From assembly GCA_946482515.1 (NCBI GenBank), contig CAMLRS010000001.1:1-64000 (forward strand): a stretch of 64,000 bases of DNA, written 5' to 3'. The notes under the pieces are model-generated. The model was not told the DNA's origin, made no database searches, and was given only the letters and a program-made list of their open reading frames with translations. Below, piece after piece: positions 8,900 to 17,427 of this stretch. The translations under genes and the position numbers were made by a program. This stretch comes from an uncultured Flavobacteriales bacterium. Lineage in GTDB: Bacteria > Bacteroidota > Bacteroidia > Flavobacteriales > Crocinitomicaceae. Each line of letters starts with the position of its first letter. Position 1 is the first letter of the stretch.

Positions 8900-9597
8900 C
8901 AGATCATTTCCAATCGTTTCAAGAATCCCGAAAGCGATTGCTGCAAGGCAGCCAATTCGTCGCGGTGGGCATCGATGCGCTCGGTTTCGAGCAGCGAATG
9001 TTCCATATCGCGGAACCGGTTGCTCAGCTGTTCCTGGCTGAATTGTGCCAAACGACCGGCCAGTCGGTGAACCAGCAGAATGAGCGTTTCCCGGTTATCT
9101 TCCCGGATGGAAACTGCAATGGTATCGAGGTCGCGCAGGGTTTCCAGTCGAAAATGCTGCAGGATTTCCATACGCTCGGTCTCGGTTTCGATCATGGCGT
9201 CGATGTACGGAAACGACAGGTTGACTTTCTCCATCGCCAGCAGCGATAACAGCCCGGATTCGGTAAATGGCTTCAGGAAAACCGCATCGAAACCATTGGT
9301 CAGAAAAGCTGCTTCTTCATCGGAAGAAACCGGTGTTGTGACGGCTACGATCTGGAGCTTATTCGCAAAACGCTCGCGCAAAACCGTACACAATTCATCG
9401 CCGTTTTTGCCGGGCAGGTGAATATCCGTCAGGATGTGCGATACGCTTTCATCCCAGGGTGTTTCGAGCAGGGCCTCCGCATCGGGGAAGCAACGATAAG
9501 GAATAGCGTTTTTTTCAAGTATAAACCCGAAAATCTTAAGCATATACGCATCGTCATCTACAACCCAGACGAAAGCATTATGATTTGGTACTGTCAT
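8896..9597 (-). CDS. Response regulator with C-terminal Hpt domain (REC-Hpt)
   Basis: The 233-residue protein starts with a receiver domain (acidic residues 14-16, phospho-acceptor Asp58 in LTDIHLPG, Thr near 86-87, Lys109 in FLKPF). It is followed by a helical domain with HRLAGRLAQFS, the histidine phosphotransfer signature, predicting His176 as phosphoryl carrier. Such proteins pass phosphoryl groups between kinase, receiver and Hpt and have no DNA-binding output. It is convergent with the sigma-54 regulator, and their stop codons overlap (8896-8899), which suggests they could be phosphorelay partners. The Hpt call rests on the motif and helical pattern. Confidence 0.85.
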   Translation of the reverse strand: MTVPNHNAFVWVVDDDAYMLKIFGFILEKNAIPYRCFPDAEALLETPWDESVSHILTDIHLPGKNGDELCTVLRERFANKLQIVAVTTPVSSDEEAAFLTNGFDAVFLKPFTESGLLSLLAMEKVNLSFPYIDAMIETETERMEILQHFRLETLRDLDTIAVSIREDNRETLILLVHRLAGRLAQFSQEQLSNRFRDMEHSLLETERIDAHRDELAALQQSLSGFLKRLEMIC

Positions 9598-9676
9598 TCT
9601 GTGCGTTTGCGGCGCTTAATATACAAAGAAAGCCCTGAATACAGGCATTCAGCCGATTAAATCGAAAAAACTGTCG

Positions 9677-9684
9677 TACCTTTG
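9677..9684 (+). promoter_or_regulatory. -7 promoter element of rnpB
   Basis: TACCTTTG matches TAnnTTTG and lies 5 nt before the first paired base of RNase P RNA, exactly where the start of a stable RNA requires it. Confidence 0.7.
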
Positions 9685-9688
9685 GCGC

Positions 9689-10101
9689 GAAGCAAGCCGG
9701 CTGTCGCCGCGTCCGCTACGGTGGACGGGGAGGAAAGTCCGGGCAGTACAGAGCAACCGTACTTCCTAACGGGAAGGCTTTGAAGCAATTCGCTTCAGGG
9801 ACAGAAAGTGCCACAGAAAGGAAAACTACCTCCGAAGCGATACGCCACAGGTGAATCTGCTTCCGGAGGAAAAGGTGAAAAGGTGAGGTAAGAGCTCACC
9901 GTCTCTTCAGTGATGAAGAGTGCAAGGTAAACCTTACGGACTGAAAGACCATGTATACCGGGGCTTGAGGGCTGCTCGCCCAATCCCGGAGGGTAGGTCG
10001 ATGGATCCCCGCAGTGATGTTGGGACTAGATAAATGACAGCCTCTTCCCATTCGCCTTTGGCGGAGAAAGAACAGACAGAACCCGGCTTATGGCTTGCTT
10101 C
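9689..10101 (+). ncRNA. rnpB: RNase P RNA (bacterial class A)
   Basis: This RNA is the catalytic subunit of RNase P, which removes 5' leaders from tRNA precursors. The conserved core GAGGAAAGTCCGGGC lies near 9730-9744. Its P4 partner region lies near the 3' end, with AGATAAATGACAGCC around 10029-10043 and ACAGAACCCGGCTTATGG around 10076-10093. The 5' end GAAGCAAGCC pairs with the 3' end GGCTTGCTTC, closing helix P1, and a T-run after 10101 ends transcription. A length of about 413 nt is normal for Bacteroidetes. Confidence 0.95.
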
Positions 10102-10109
10102 TTTTTTTA
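10102..10109 (+). terminator. T-run after RNase P RNA
   Basis: The closing P1 helix of RNase P RNA is followed directly by seven T, so it can act as the terminator stem. The next gene ends at 10113 on the opposite strand. Confidence 0.6.
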
Positions 10110-10112
10110 CTC

Positions 10113-10577
10113 TCAGGCAACGTCGCGGCTGGACTCAATGATCTGATGCGGATCTTGTGTGTAATACGGCAATCCGAAGATCAGGATGCGATGGTGACTT
10201 CCATCCAGGCGGAATTTCAGCATACTGAAACGGATACCGAGGATGCGAACCGAACGCGTGGCCTTGATGGCGCGCAGCTCTGTAACACGAAGCTGTCCCG
10301 AGAGATAGCGCACGATGAGCATTTCACCTTTAATATAAGCAGTGGCAATCGATTTCCAGATCATTCGGGCGATGAACGCTAATCCAAGCAAAAAGAACCC
10401 AAGAGTGGCAATAAAAATCAGTCCGAGACCATTCCACTCATAGACAAAGTAGTTGGTAACACAGCCTGAACAGGCAAACAGAACTAAAAATAACAGGGCG
10501 ACTTTGGTGTTGGCCTGACTGGCAAGCTCAATTTTTCCGCGTTTAGGTTGATCATCAAATGATGTAATAGTCTTCAT
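10113..10577 (-). CDS. Hypothetical membrane protein with two transmembrane helices
   Basis: From the ATG at 10577 (MKTITSF) the product has 154 residues. It has a polar N-terminus, two adjacent hydrophobic helices (about 23-44 and 48-70), and a C-terminal segment of alternating strands (about 75-150) including GEMLIVRYLSGQLRVTELRAI. This order resembles bacterial PH-like membrane proteins, but the match is too weak to name a family. An ATG ten codons further upstream is possible. Its stop is only 12 nt past the RNase P RNA end on the other strand, so the two transcripts are tightly convergent. Confidence 0.65.
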   Translation of the reverse strand: MKTITSFDDQPKRGKIELASQANTKVALLFLVLFACSGCVTNYFVYEWNGLGLIFIATLGFFLLGLAFIARMIWKSIATAYIKGEMLIVRYLSGQLRVTELRAIKATRSVRILGIRFSMLKFRLDGSHHRILIFGLPYYTQDPHQIIESSRDVA

Positions 10578-10738
10578 AGTAGCGGCTTTAGTGTGTTTAG
10601 TACGCAATAAAACTCACCTTCCATAAGCAGGTTGGAAATGGGTTCTATGTGCATAGCTGGAAGCAATGTATGACCTTTTTTTCGATAAAACCAAAACTAG
10701 TTAAAACTTTAACTAATTCAATTGGAATTCGACCAACA

Positions 10739-11611
10739 TTAATGGATTCCCAACGAACGTATATACCAGCTCGCCTGAATGCCGGTATTTGCCGGTAACT
10801 GGTTTCGACCACTGGCTACAGAATAAGCTTTTGCGGCATAAATCCGGATAAATTTCTCAGCAATAGCGCGATTTCGGCCATGAACATAAAGGCTAACGGT
10901 GTATGCCCGGGTAATATAACGCTGGTTGTCGACGATGTAATTCCGGCAGGCATTCATGCGTTTATTATACGTACTATCGATTGTATTCTCAAGCGTTACG
11001 AGGTCGGAAAGACGATAAATGCGTTCATCTGAAGGTCGTTTGGAAGGTGCATCGATACGTAACCAGGTCAATTGGCGGCTATTGGCCAGCAATGCCGCGT
11101 AATCCCCAAACGGCGGGCGTACTTTTACAACCGGTGACAGGCTGTCGATCCGGTGCCAGCTGCGGAAATCGATCGTTGAACAATTTCCCGCTGTATCGAG
11201 CGGCGCCGCAACCACCAGCGGATCGTGCGACAAGGTAAGCCAGTAATGGTGCTTGTTGTTGAATTGCCGGTTGATCTTGCTGAAGAGCTGCTGATCGCGG
11301 ATGGTCCGGAAAGCGCCCAGTGTATACAGCTGATCGCGGAGCTCCTGGTTATCGGTAAGGATGAGGTCCATATCCGCATTGTAGCGCTTAGCCTTGATGG
11401 TAGCAATAATCTCTTCGGGCGAAAGGATGCGAATAGCCACTTTGACCCGGTGATCAAATGAAAACTGGTTGATGATGGCGCTATCCTCAGCAGTCAGGTG
11501 ATCGGCCACCAGCGACAACGCCCGGGTCGTTTCCTCCGGAGCTTCCTGTATCCAGCAACCCGGTAAAAGGAATGCCATTGTCAGCCAAGTGCATAAACGC
11601 CTATACTTCAT
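10739..11611 (-). CDS. Lipoprotein resembling periplasmic solute-binding proteins
   Basis: From the ATG at 11611 the product has 290 residues with lipobox LPGC (Cys19). The mature part shows a bilobed binding-protein pattern: RALSLVADHLTAEDSAIINQFS, then DMDLILTDNQELRDQLYTLGAFR, LVVAAPLDTAGNCSTIDF and a late segment PANTGIQASWYI. This resembles class II extracellular solute-binding proteins of the iron or sulfate type. It is shorter than typical members, and no permease or ATPase genes are adjacent. The substrate is unknown and the role may be sensory. A longer reading frame exists upstream but would lose the lipoprotein signal. Confidence 0.6.
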   Translation of the reverse strand: MKYRRLCTWLTMAFLLPGCWIQEAPEETTRALSLVADHLTAEDSAIINQFSFDHRVKVAIRILSPEEIIATIKAKRYNADMDLILTDNQELRDQLYTLGAFRTIRDQQLFSKINRQFNNKHHYWLTLSHDPLVVAAPLDTAGNCSTIDFRSWHRIDSLSPVVKVRPPFGDYAALLANSRQLTWLRIDAPSKRPSDERIYRLSDLVTLENTIDSTYNKRMNACRNYIVDNQRYITRAYTVSLYVHGRNRAIAEKFIRIYAAKAYSVASGRNQLPANTGIQASWYIRSLGIH

Positions 11612-11636
11612 GGAGCAAATATACTTGTTGATTGGC

Positions 11637-11870
11637 TTCACCACAAAGGAGCAAAGGTTTTCTTTGATGTACTTATTCAAAAGAGAGCAAAGGGACTTCG
11701 TTATGTGACTTTTAAGAGAAGCTTTATGTTTTAATTCTCCTGTGTGTTTTGGTTACAGGTAGCATAGAGCAAGCTCTATGCTATTTAAAAGAAAAATCAT
11801 TCAGCTACCACAATCGCCTTTGCTATCTTAACAACCATGGCCTGTACTTATTCTTTGCTGCTTTGTGGTG
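11637..11870. repeat. CACCACAAAGGAGCAAAG repeat, inverted pair
   Basis: The left arm at 11637-11656 is matched by its near-complement CTTTGCTGCTTTGTGGTG at 11853-11870, with inner words GAGAGCAAAGGG and GCCTTTGCTATCTT also inverted. The same element occurs at 24451-24596, 39325-39545 and half at 45021-45080. Here it ends 1 nt before the stop codon of the sensor kinase gene. Confidence 0.75.
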
Positions 11871-11871
11871 A

Positions 11872-13221
11872 TCATGCTGCACCAAACGGGAACCATAAAC
11901 TAAAGGTAGAGCCTTTGCCGGGAGCGCTTTTGAGCTGGATTTTACCGCCGTGTTCTTCCACGATGAGCTTTACGTAGTATAAGCCGAGACCGAAGCCCTT
12001 AACATTATGCAGGTTACCGGTCGGGACGCGGTAGAATTTATCGAAGATCATGCGCTGGTCTTCCCGGCGGATCCCGATACCGTTGTCTTCGATAACGAGC
12101 TGCAGTCCGTCGGATGTGTTGGTCGTACGGATGCGGATTTCCGGGGTCTGGTCGCAGTATTTTACGGCGTTGTCGAGCAGGTTGTAGATCACATTGGTGA
12201 TGTGCACCGGATCTACGTGCAGGCGATCCCTGGCGGCTTCGAGCTCGAGGATGATCTTCCCGCCGGAATCGGTCTGGTTGAGGTCGAAGCTTTCTTTGGC
12301 ATCAAGAATCAATTCGTGCAGTGAAAGCGATTCGCGTTTGAGCACGAGTTTTTCCTTATCGAGCTTGGCGACGTTGAGTACGCGCTCGACCTGGTTTTCC
12401 AGGCGTTTGTTCTCTTTGTAAATGATCTCGGCGTAGCGTTTCAAACGATCCGGATCTTCGCTGAAGTTGCCGCGCAGCAACAATTCGCTCGAAAGCCCGA
12501 TGGTAGAGATCGGTGTTTTCAACTCGTGGGTCATGTTGTTGATGAAGTCGGTTTTTACTTCGGAAAGGCGTTTCTGACGCAGGATGACGTTGATCGCAAA
12601 GCCAAAGAACACCAGGATCAGAACGATGATGGCTACGAGGTAGAGGTATGGATAGCTGATCTCGGATGCGGTTTCGATGGACTGGTTCCGCACATTCGGG
12701 AACAACACGGTAAAATAGTGACCGTCGTTTTTCCACTTGAGCTTTTCGGAAGTGATCCCGTTCATGCTGTCCCTGACAGGCTCGTATTGGGAATCTTTGT
12801 TGTAACGGATCAGGTTCCCGAAAACGATGGAATCGGAATAACAGTCGTAGATCCCGTATTGAAAATCCTGTCGAAGGCTTTGAGCGTCGAATTCGCGCTT
12901 GAGCAGTGTTTCGAGGTAATACGGGTGGAGCTCTTCAACGATATCGACGGAAAAGTAATTGCTGCGCACCTGGTGAACGGCTCCGTAAAGGTCCATATCC
13001 GTTCCGCTGTGGCGGGTGATTTCTTCCAGCACGTTGCGCAGCGCGATGTGGGCATGCTCGGAAAACTGCTTCAGGTTCAGGCTGTCTTCCTTTTCCTGGA
13101 TTTCCACCGCTACCTGCTGGGCATCAATGGTTTTCCGGATCCAGAAGATCTGAATGAACAAAATACTGGTCAGTGAAATGATGCCCAGTACGATAACCGC
13201 ATTGACCGTTCTCCGGTTCAT
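11872..13221 (-). CDS. Membrane sensor histidine kinase
   Basis: The 449-residue kinase has transmembrane helices at about 7-28 and 193-215 flanking a periplasmic sensor domain of about 165 residues. A HisKA domain follows with His232 in MTHELKTPIS, then a HATPase domain with N box NLLDNAVKY, G1 DNGIGI and G2 GFGLGLYYV. It autophosphorylates on His232 and should pass the phosphoryl group to a response regulator. None is adjacent, so it is an orphan. It lies 3 nt downstream of the ThiF/MoeB-like gene and is probably co-transcribed with it. Overall layout resembles kinases of the RprX/PorY type, but I cannot assign it to one. Confidence 0.92.
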   Translation of the reverse strand: MNRRTVNAVIVLGIISLTSILFIQIFWIRKTIDAQQVAVEIQEKEDSLNLKQFSEHAHIALRNVLEEITRHSGTDMDLYGAVHQVRSNYFSVDIVEELHPYYLETLLKREFDAQSLRQDFQYGIYDCYSDSIVFGNLIRYNKDSQYEPVRDSMNGITSEKLKWKNDGHYFTVLFPNVRNQSIETASEISYPYLYLVAIIVLILVFFGFAINVILRQKRLSEVKTDFINNMTHELKTPISTIGLSSELLLRGNFSEDPDRLKRYAEIIYKENKRLENQVERVLNVAKLDKEKLVLKRESLSLHELILDAKESFDLNQTDSGGKIILELEAARDRLHVDPVHITNVIYNLLDNAVKYCDQTPEIRIRTTNTSDGLQLVIEDNGIGIRREDQRMIFDKFYRVPTGNLHNVKGFGLGLYYVKLIVEEHGGKIQLKSAPGKGSTFSLWFPFGAA

Positions 13222-13224
13222 GGA

Positions 13225-14346
13225 TCAATAGCTTTCCATGCTCGGGTCCACTTCGTCTATCCAGGCGAGGATACCTCCCGATAAGTTGTACAGGTTCGTG
13301 AAGCCGTAATTCTGCTCCAGGAAATCGATGATGGAAGCGCTGCGCTTGCCCGAACGGCAATGCACAACTACCTGGCGTGCACGGTCGATTTTCTCTACGT
13401 TGGCAGGAATTTCTCCCATCGGGATGAGCTCGCCGTTGAGCGTGCAGATATCGTTTTCATAAGGTTCGCGAACGTCGATCAGCTGGAAGTCGCTGCCGTT
13501 GTCCATGAGCTCTTTTAATTCGGTAACAGAGATGCTTTTCATATCGGTTTGTCGTTGGTGGCAAAATGCCGGATAATTGGTTTCAAAAATAAAATTTTCG
13601 GTCGCACTGTTCAGCGGATTCTCCGGATCTTTTTGAAAGCGAAGGATTTCCTGCCGATTGGTCAATGCGTCGTAGCGGATGAATTTTCCGGAAGCAGTCT
13701 CACCTATCCCGGTAATGACTTTGATGGCTTCCATGGCCTGCAACGAGCCGATAATGGACGGCAGCACGCCGATGACACCCGCTTCGGCACACGATGGTGC
13801 TTCTTCCGGTCGTGGCGGAACGGGAAACAGGTCGCGGTAATTCGGGCCAGCTTCGAAATTGAAAACGGCCACTGTTCCGGCATAACGCACCACCGAACCG
13901 TGAATATTGGTCTTGCCGGTGAGCACGCATACGTCGTTGATGAGGTAGCGCGTCGGGAAATTATCGGTTCCATCGATGATGACATCGTAGGAACGAACGA
14001 GCTCCAACGCATTTTCGGGCGCGAAGATTTCGTTATGTGCTTCGATTATGATCTCCGGATTCATTCGTTGTAAACGTGCAGCAGCAGCCATGACTTTGGG
14101 CTGACCGAGATCATCGACGGTGTACAAAACCTGGCGGTGTAGGTTCGACAATTCGACCGTGTCGTTGTCGACAATGCCGATGGTTCCTACCCCGGCAGCC
14201 GTCAGATACGTGAGCACGGGACAACCCAGCGCACCCGCACCTATCACCAGTACTTTGGCTTGTTTGAGCTTTGCCTGCTTGTGCTCTCCGAAATTATCGA
14301 GGGAGAATTGCCGTTTATAGCGCTCTTTTTCCGCTTGCGAAAACAT
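13225..14346 (-). CDS. ThiF/MoeB-type adenylyltransferase with C-terminal rhodanese domain
   Basis: The 373-residue protein joins an E1-like domain (about 1-260) to a rhodanese domain (about 268-370). The E1-like part has nucleotide motif GAGALG (36-41), DNDTVELSNLHRQ, IDGTDNFPTRYL and PSCAEAGV with likely thioester Cys186. The rhodanese loop CRSGKRS has active Cys330. Such proteins activate the C-terminal glycine of ubiquitin-like sulfur carriers and sulfurate it for molybdopterin, thiamine or tRNA thiolation. The two CxxC zinc pairs of E. coli MoeB are absent. No moaD, thiS or other sulfur-carrier gene is in the window. The start lies 3 nt after a promoter-like element at 14350-14357, suggesting a leaderless transcript. 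Confidence 0.88.
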   Translation of the reverse strand: MFSQAEKERYKRQFSLDNFGEHKQAKLKQAKVLVIGAGALGCPVLTYLTAAGVGTIGIVDNDTVELSNLHRQVLYTVDDLGQPKVMAAAARLQRMNPEIIIEAHNEIFAPENALELVRSYDVIIDGTDNFPTRYLINDVCVLTGKTNIHGSVVRYAGTVAVFNFEAGPNYRDLFPVPPRPEEAPSCAEAGVIGVLPSIIGSLQAMEAIKVITGIGETASGKFIRYDALTNRQEILRFQKDPENPLNSATENFIFETNYPAFCHQRQTDMKSISVTELKELMDNGSDFQLIDVREPYENDICTLNGELIPMGEIPANVEKIDRARQVVVHCRSGKRSASIIDFLEQNYGFTNLYNLSGGILAWIDEVDPSMESY

Positions 14347-14349
14347 ACG

Positions 14350-14357
14350 TAAAGGTA
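14350..14357 (-). promoter_or_regulatory. Putative -7 element of the ThiF/MoeB-like gene
   Basis: The minus strand reads TACCTTTA, one mismatch from TAnnTTTG, ending 3 nt before the ATG. Transcription starting 4-7 nt downstream would give an mRNA beginning at or within the start codon. Confidence 0.4.
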
Positions 14358-14403
14358 GCTAAAAGTGGAATCCGTAAGCGTTACCGGATTGTTAATCGTT
14401 GGA

Positions 14404-14505
14404 CGGTCTCCTGTCCTCCGTCTTCCAGTCTTCAGTCGGACAGTCTTCAGTGATTCAGTCAGGTTTTTCAGGTGACTGACCGACCGGGGACTGAAGACCG
14501 GCAGC
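14404..14505. repeat. GTCTTCAGTC-type repeat, inverted arrangement
   Basis: Words such as GTCTTCAGTC and CCGGTC occur on both strands (near 14428-14450 and, inverted, 14474-14502), related to blocks at 25843, 43318 and 48436. The inverted half overlaps the last codons and stop of the OmpA-like gene that begins at 15771. Confidence 0.6.
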
Positions 14506-15771
14506 TACGCGGGTGATATTTTCCTGCCGGACTTTGTATTTGCGGCGCAGTTGTCTTTTATGGAAATCGATACCGAGGAAGGTGAAGCTGACTTCCGATG
14601 CTTTACAACGCAGACAGAATCTACGGTAACGCTGATTATTCAAGGGCTGCAGCTTTACCTCCCATTTCACGCTGTCGCTATCTTTCAGAGTAGCGGTGAT
14701 ATCGCCGTCGCCAACAAAACAAGGCACTTTTCCTTTCATGACATGCTTGCTCCAGGTGCGTTTCAACGGATAAATCCCCAGTGGACAATCGGAAGTCAGC
14801 GTAACAGAAGCAATCACATAATCACGCGGCACCCTCACTCTGACTTTTCTGGTTTTGATCTTACAATCGTAGTTTTTTCCACCCGGACAAAGCATTTTGA
14901 ATTCGTAATACTCGATCCCATTGATGGTCACTTTTTTGATTTTCTCATTGTTTTCTTTCCACCGTCCATTCTCGTCCAGATCGTAAAATGCCATCGACCT
15001 CCCGCAAACCATACAGTTTTTCCGAACAGGGATCCGCACGATCACCGGATGCTTGAAGCAGCCTCCATCACACCCCGGTTTGGGCTGAATGTTGAGCATT
15101 CCTTCACTTCCTAAAGCATTCCCACCGTCATCTACCGATGTCAGATTGGCATTCAACGCTTCTTCTGCTGAGAGTACGCCGGCGATATCAAGACAGTCTT
15201 TTCGTTCCAGGTACTCGCATTTATTAAACGTGAGTGTGGTTCCATTGCTCAACGTGATCAGCGTGTCTTCGGTACAAGGCGCCGGGCGCGGAGGCGGTTT
15301 CACAGTTTGCGTAACAACGACAGGTACAACGGAATCTTTTTTGACTTCCGGAATAACGGGCGCTTTTTTCACTTTATAGAACACGTAAATGTCGACCCGG
15401 CGGTTTTCCTGTTTTCCTTTATCGGAATCGTTGGAAGCCAGCGGCTGGTTCTCACCGTAGTATTCTTTGATGAATAATTTCTGATTGAGCCCTTTTCCGA
15501 CCAGGTAATCGGTCACGGCCTGCGTGCGGCGATCGGAAAGCTTTACGTTGTAGAGACTGTCGGCATTGCTGTCGGTGTTGCCTTTCGTTACAATGCGCGT
15601 GATGTCCAATCCTTTGATGGAATCGGCGAGCATATTGAGGGTTTGCCGCGCATCCTTGCGCAGGGCATGCTGATCGTTGTCGAAGTAAACGCTGACTTTG
15701 ATCCGTTGGACTTGCGAAAAAGCACTCACGGAAAACAGAAGGAAGCAGCAGAGCAGGTGGTTGCGTATCAT
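14455..15771 (-). CDS. Secreted protein with N-terminal OmpA-like domain
   Basis: From the ATG at 15771 the product has 438 residues with a Sec signal peptide (about 1-20, SAFSQ). An OmpA-type peptidoglycan-binding domain (about 20-130) follows, with KGNTDSNADS, LSDRRTQAVTDYLVGKG and ENRRVDIYVFYK. A proline-rich linker and a C-terminal region of about 270 residues then follow, the latter with several cysteine pairs (for example CDGGC and CMVCGRS). An N-terminal rather than C-terminal OmpA domain is unusual. The last 14 or so residues are encoded by an intergenic repeat (14455-14505) and are probably not ancestral. Function of the Cys-rich part is unknown. Confidence 0.82.
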   Translation of the reverse strand: MIRNHLLCCFLLFSVSAFSQVQRIKVSVYFDNDQHALRKDARQTLNMLADSIKGLDITRIVTKGNTDSNADSLYNVKLSDRRTQAVTDYLVGKGLNQKLFIKEYYGENQPLASNDSDKGKQENRRVDIYVFYKVKKAPVIPEVKKDSVVPVVVTQTVKPPPRPAPCTEDTLITLSNGTTLTFNKCEYLERKDCLDIAGVLSAEEALNANLTSVDDGGNALGSEGMLNIQPKPGCDGGCFKHPVIVRIPVRKNCMVCGRSMAFYDLDENGRWKENNEKIKKVTINGIEYYEFKMLCPGGKNYDCKIKTRKVRVRVPRDYVIASVTLTSDCPLGIYPLKRTWSKHVMKGKVPCFVGDGDITATLKDSDSVKWEVKLQPLNNQRYRRFCLRCKASEVSFTFLGIDFHKRQLRRKYKVRQENITRVAAGLQSPVGQSPEKPD

Positions 15772-15880
15772 ATCGGTAGAGTTATATCCCTTCAACGCAC
15801 AGGTTTCACATTTCCGTATGTATTGCGTGATTTTTTATTCCCTGAATGAACAATCTACCGTTTCTGCTGTACAAAACGGC

Positions 15881-17188
15881 ATGAAAACCTGTTTTTTGAT
15901 TCTGACACTGGGCATTTCCAACTCGTTTTTCGCACAAGACCTGGAAGAAGCGGTGCGTCATTATTACCTTGACGAGCATTTTCGCTACGATCCGAACCTC
16001 ATCCGGCAAGAGCAGATTGCTTCCATAGATAAAACGGAATTCCATTACCGCTACGATTCGATTTATTATCAAATCTATAACCCTGTACAACAGGAGCTGG
16101 CTGCAGCCATCGAAGAGCGGTTCAGACAGGAACCCGATTCATCGGAACGCGGCCTTCTCCTGGAGCGACACCTGTTCAGGGAAGACGGACGGCCCTTGCG
16201 CATCGAACACATGAAAACCTGGCGATCGGACAGTATGCTGATCGAGTTCCGATACGATTCCCTGAACAACCTGGTACAGAAAACAGTATGGCAACCTTCG
16301 AAAAATCCTCCTTATAAGATGCGGGAAAACGAGGTCTTTCAGTGGGAATACCAAGGGAAAAAGCTGGTTGGATTCTACCGTTATCTTACACCGAACGAAT
16401 CCCCTGATCGTTTGATGCTGTTTACCTGTGATTCGGTTGCTTACGACACAGCGAATGCCAGCGTTACCTTATTTACGAATCACGAACGGCACCGAAAGAA
16501 AACGGACACTTATTTTCATCGAGACAGTTTCGTACGGCCCGTACAAACAAAGCTGACTTTTTATCCCAATTACAAGCCGAAAAGCAGCATCGTTGAGTAT
16601 ACATCACGTATCGACAAAAAGCAATTCGATTCCTGTGGTTATTCCAATCCAAAATTGCCCGACCTGATTGCGGGACAAACCGGTTTCCGCACTTGTTTCT
16701 CTCCTGATTTACCATGGCTGCATTCCACCTTCAACAAGGTGGTAAAAAGTGACAGCTTAACGGAGATCTATCTCGCAGAAACAGGAATCTGGGATAAGTC
16801 GGGATTTTTCCCCCAGCTTGACAGCAACAATGTGATCCGCATTTACCCGAAAGAACAACGGTTGACGGTACAGACTGTCGGGGAATGGATGAGTATCAAA
16901 CAGGCCGGTAATGAACACCACTACACACGCGAAGTCAAGCATTACGATTTTCAGATGCGGCTGCTGATGACCGAACGTTTCAGGGCCGATCACATGCAAG
17001 GAGAGTATTCCCAACGTTATTTAACGGAACCTGTCGACATCGCTAACCCACCTCAAAAGACGAATTTTGAGCGGTACGAACGGGAATGTTACGAATACTA
17101 TGACAATGGGCTGCTGAAAAGCATGACTTCGGTAGCAGCTCATTACAAGACATTCTCAAAAAGCGTTTTCAGGCTCAACTATTTTTGA
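15881..17188 (+). CDS. Secreted protein of unknown function
   Basis: From the ATG at 15881 the 435-residue product has a Sec signal peptide (cleavage near FFA-QD). The rest is rich in Tyr, Asp and Arg, with recurring strand-turn units such as FRYDSLNNLVQKTVW and YEYYDNGLLKSM. These recall YD- or MORN-variant repeats of Bacteroidetes surface proteins but are too degenerate to assign. The frame stays open 61 codons upstream, but those overlap the divergent OmpA-like gene and lack a signal peptide. I do not recognise a family. Confidence 0.65.
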   Translation: MKTCFLILTLGISNSFFAQDLEEAVRHYYLDEHFRYDPNLIRQEQIASIDKTEFHYRYDSIYYQIYNPVQQELAAAIEERFRQEPDSSERGLLLERHLFREDGRPLRIEHMKTWRSDSMLIEFRYDSLNNLVQKTVWQPSKNPPYKMRENEVFQWEYQGKKLVGFYRYLTPNESPDRLMLFTCDSVAYDTANASVTLFTNHERHRKKTDTYFHRDSFVRPVQTKLTFYPNYKPKSSIVEYTSRIDKKQFDSCGYSNPKLPDLIAGQTGFRTCFSPDLPWLHSTFNKVVKSDSLTEIYLAETGIWDKSGFFPQLDSNNVIRIYPKEQRLTVQTVGEWMSIKQAGNEHHYTREVKHYDFQMRLLMTERFRADHMQGEYSQRYLTEPVDIANPPQKTNFERYERECYEYYDNGLLKSMTSVAAHYKTFSKSVFRLNYF

Positions 17189-17232
17189 AAAAACAAGTCT
17201 TAACGCTAATCTGTGACTGATCGCTATTTTCT

Positions 17233-17353
17233 CCCACGAATACACTAATTGGATAACCGGAGTTTTAATTAGGACGAATAGTTGTCAGCTGGCTGACAAC
17301 TTCGCGAACATTCGCATTCATCAAAAACAAATCTGTATCCGTGCATTCGTGGG
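17233..17353. repeat. Hairpin repeat with GTTGTCAGC palindrome, copy 1
   Basis: CCCACGAATACAC (17233-17245) is matched by its near-complement GTGCATTCGTGGG (17341-17353). Between them lies a perfect 9-bp palindrome, arms 17281-17289 and 17292-17300. The same left end and the same 9-bp arms occur at 23597-23668. Confidence 0.7.
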
Positions 17354-17378
17354 GAGCCTTTCAACGCGTTGACCATAG

Positions 17379-17408
17379 AAAACAAAAATGGCCCCTTGCG
17401 GAGCCGTT
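17379..17408 (-). terminator. Probable terminator downstream of the DUF4197 gene
   Basis: On the minus strand GGCTCC pairs with GGGGCC around a short loop and is followed by ATTTTTGTTTT. It lies about 20 nt after the stop of the DUF4197 gene. Confidence 0.5.
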
Positions 17409-17427
17409 CGTTGTATGAAGAAGGACG

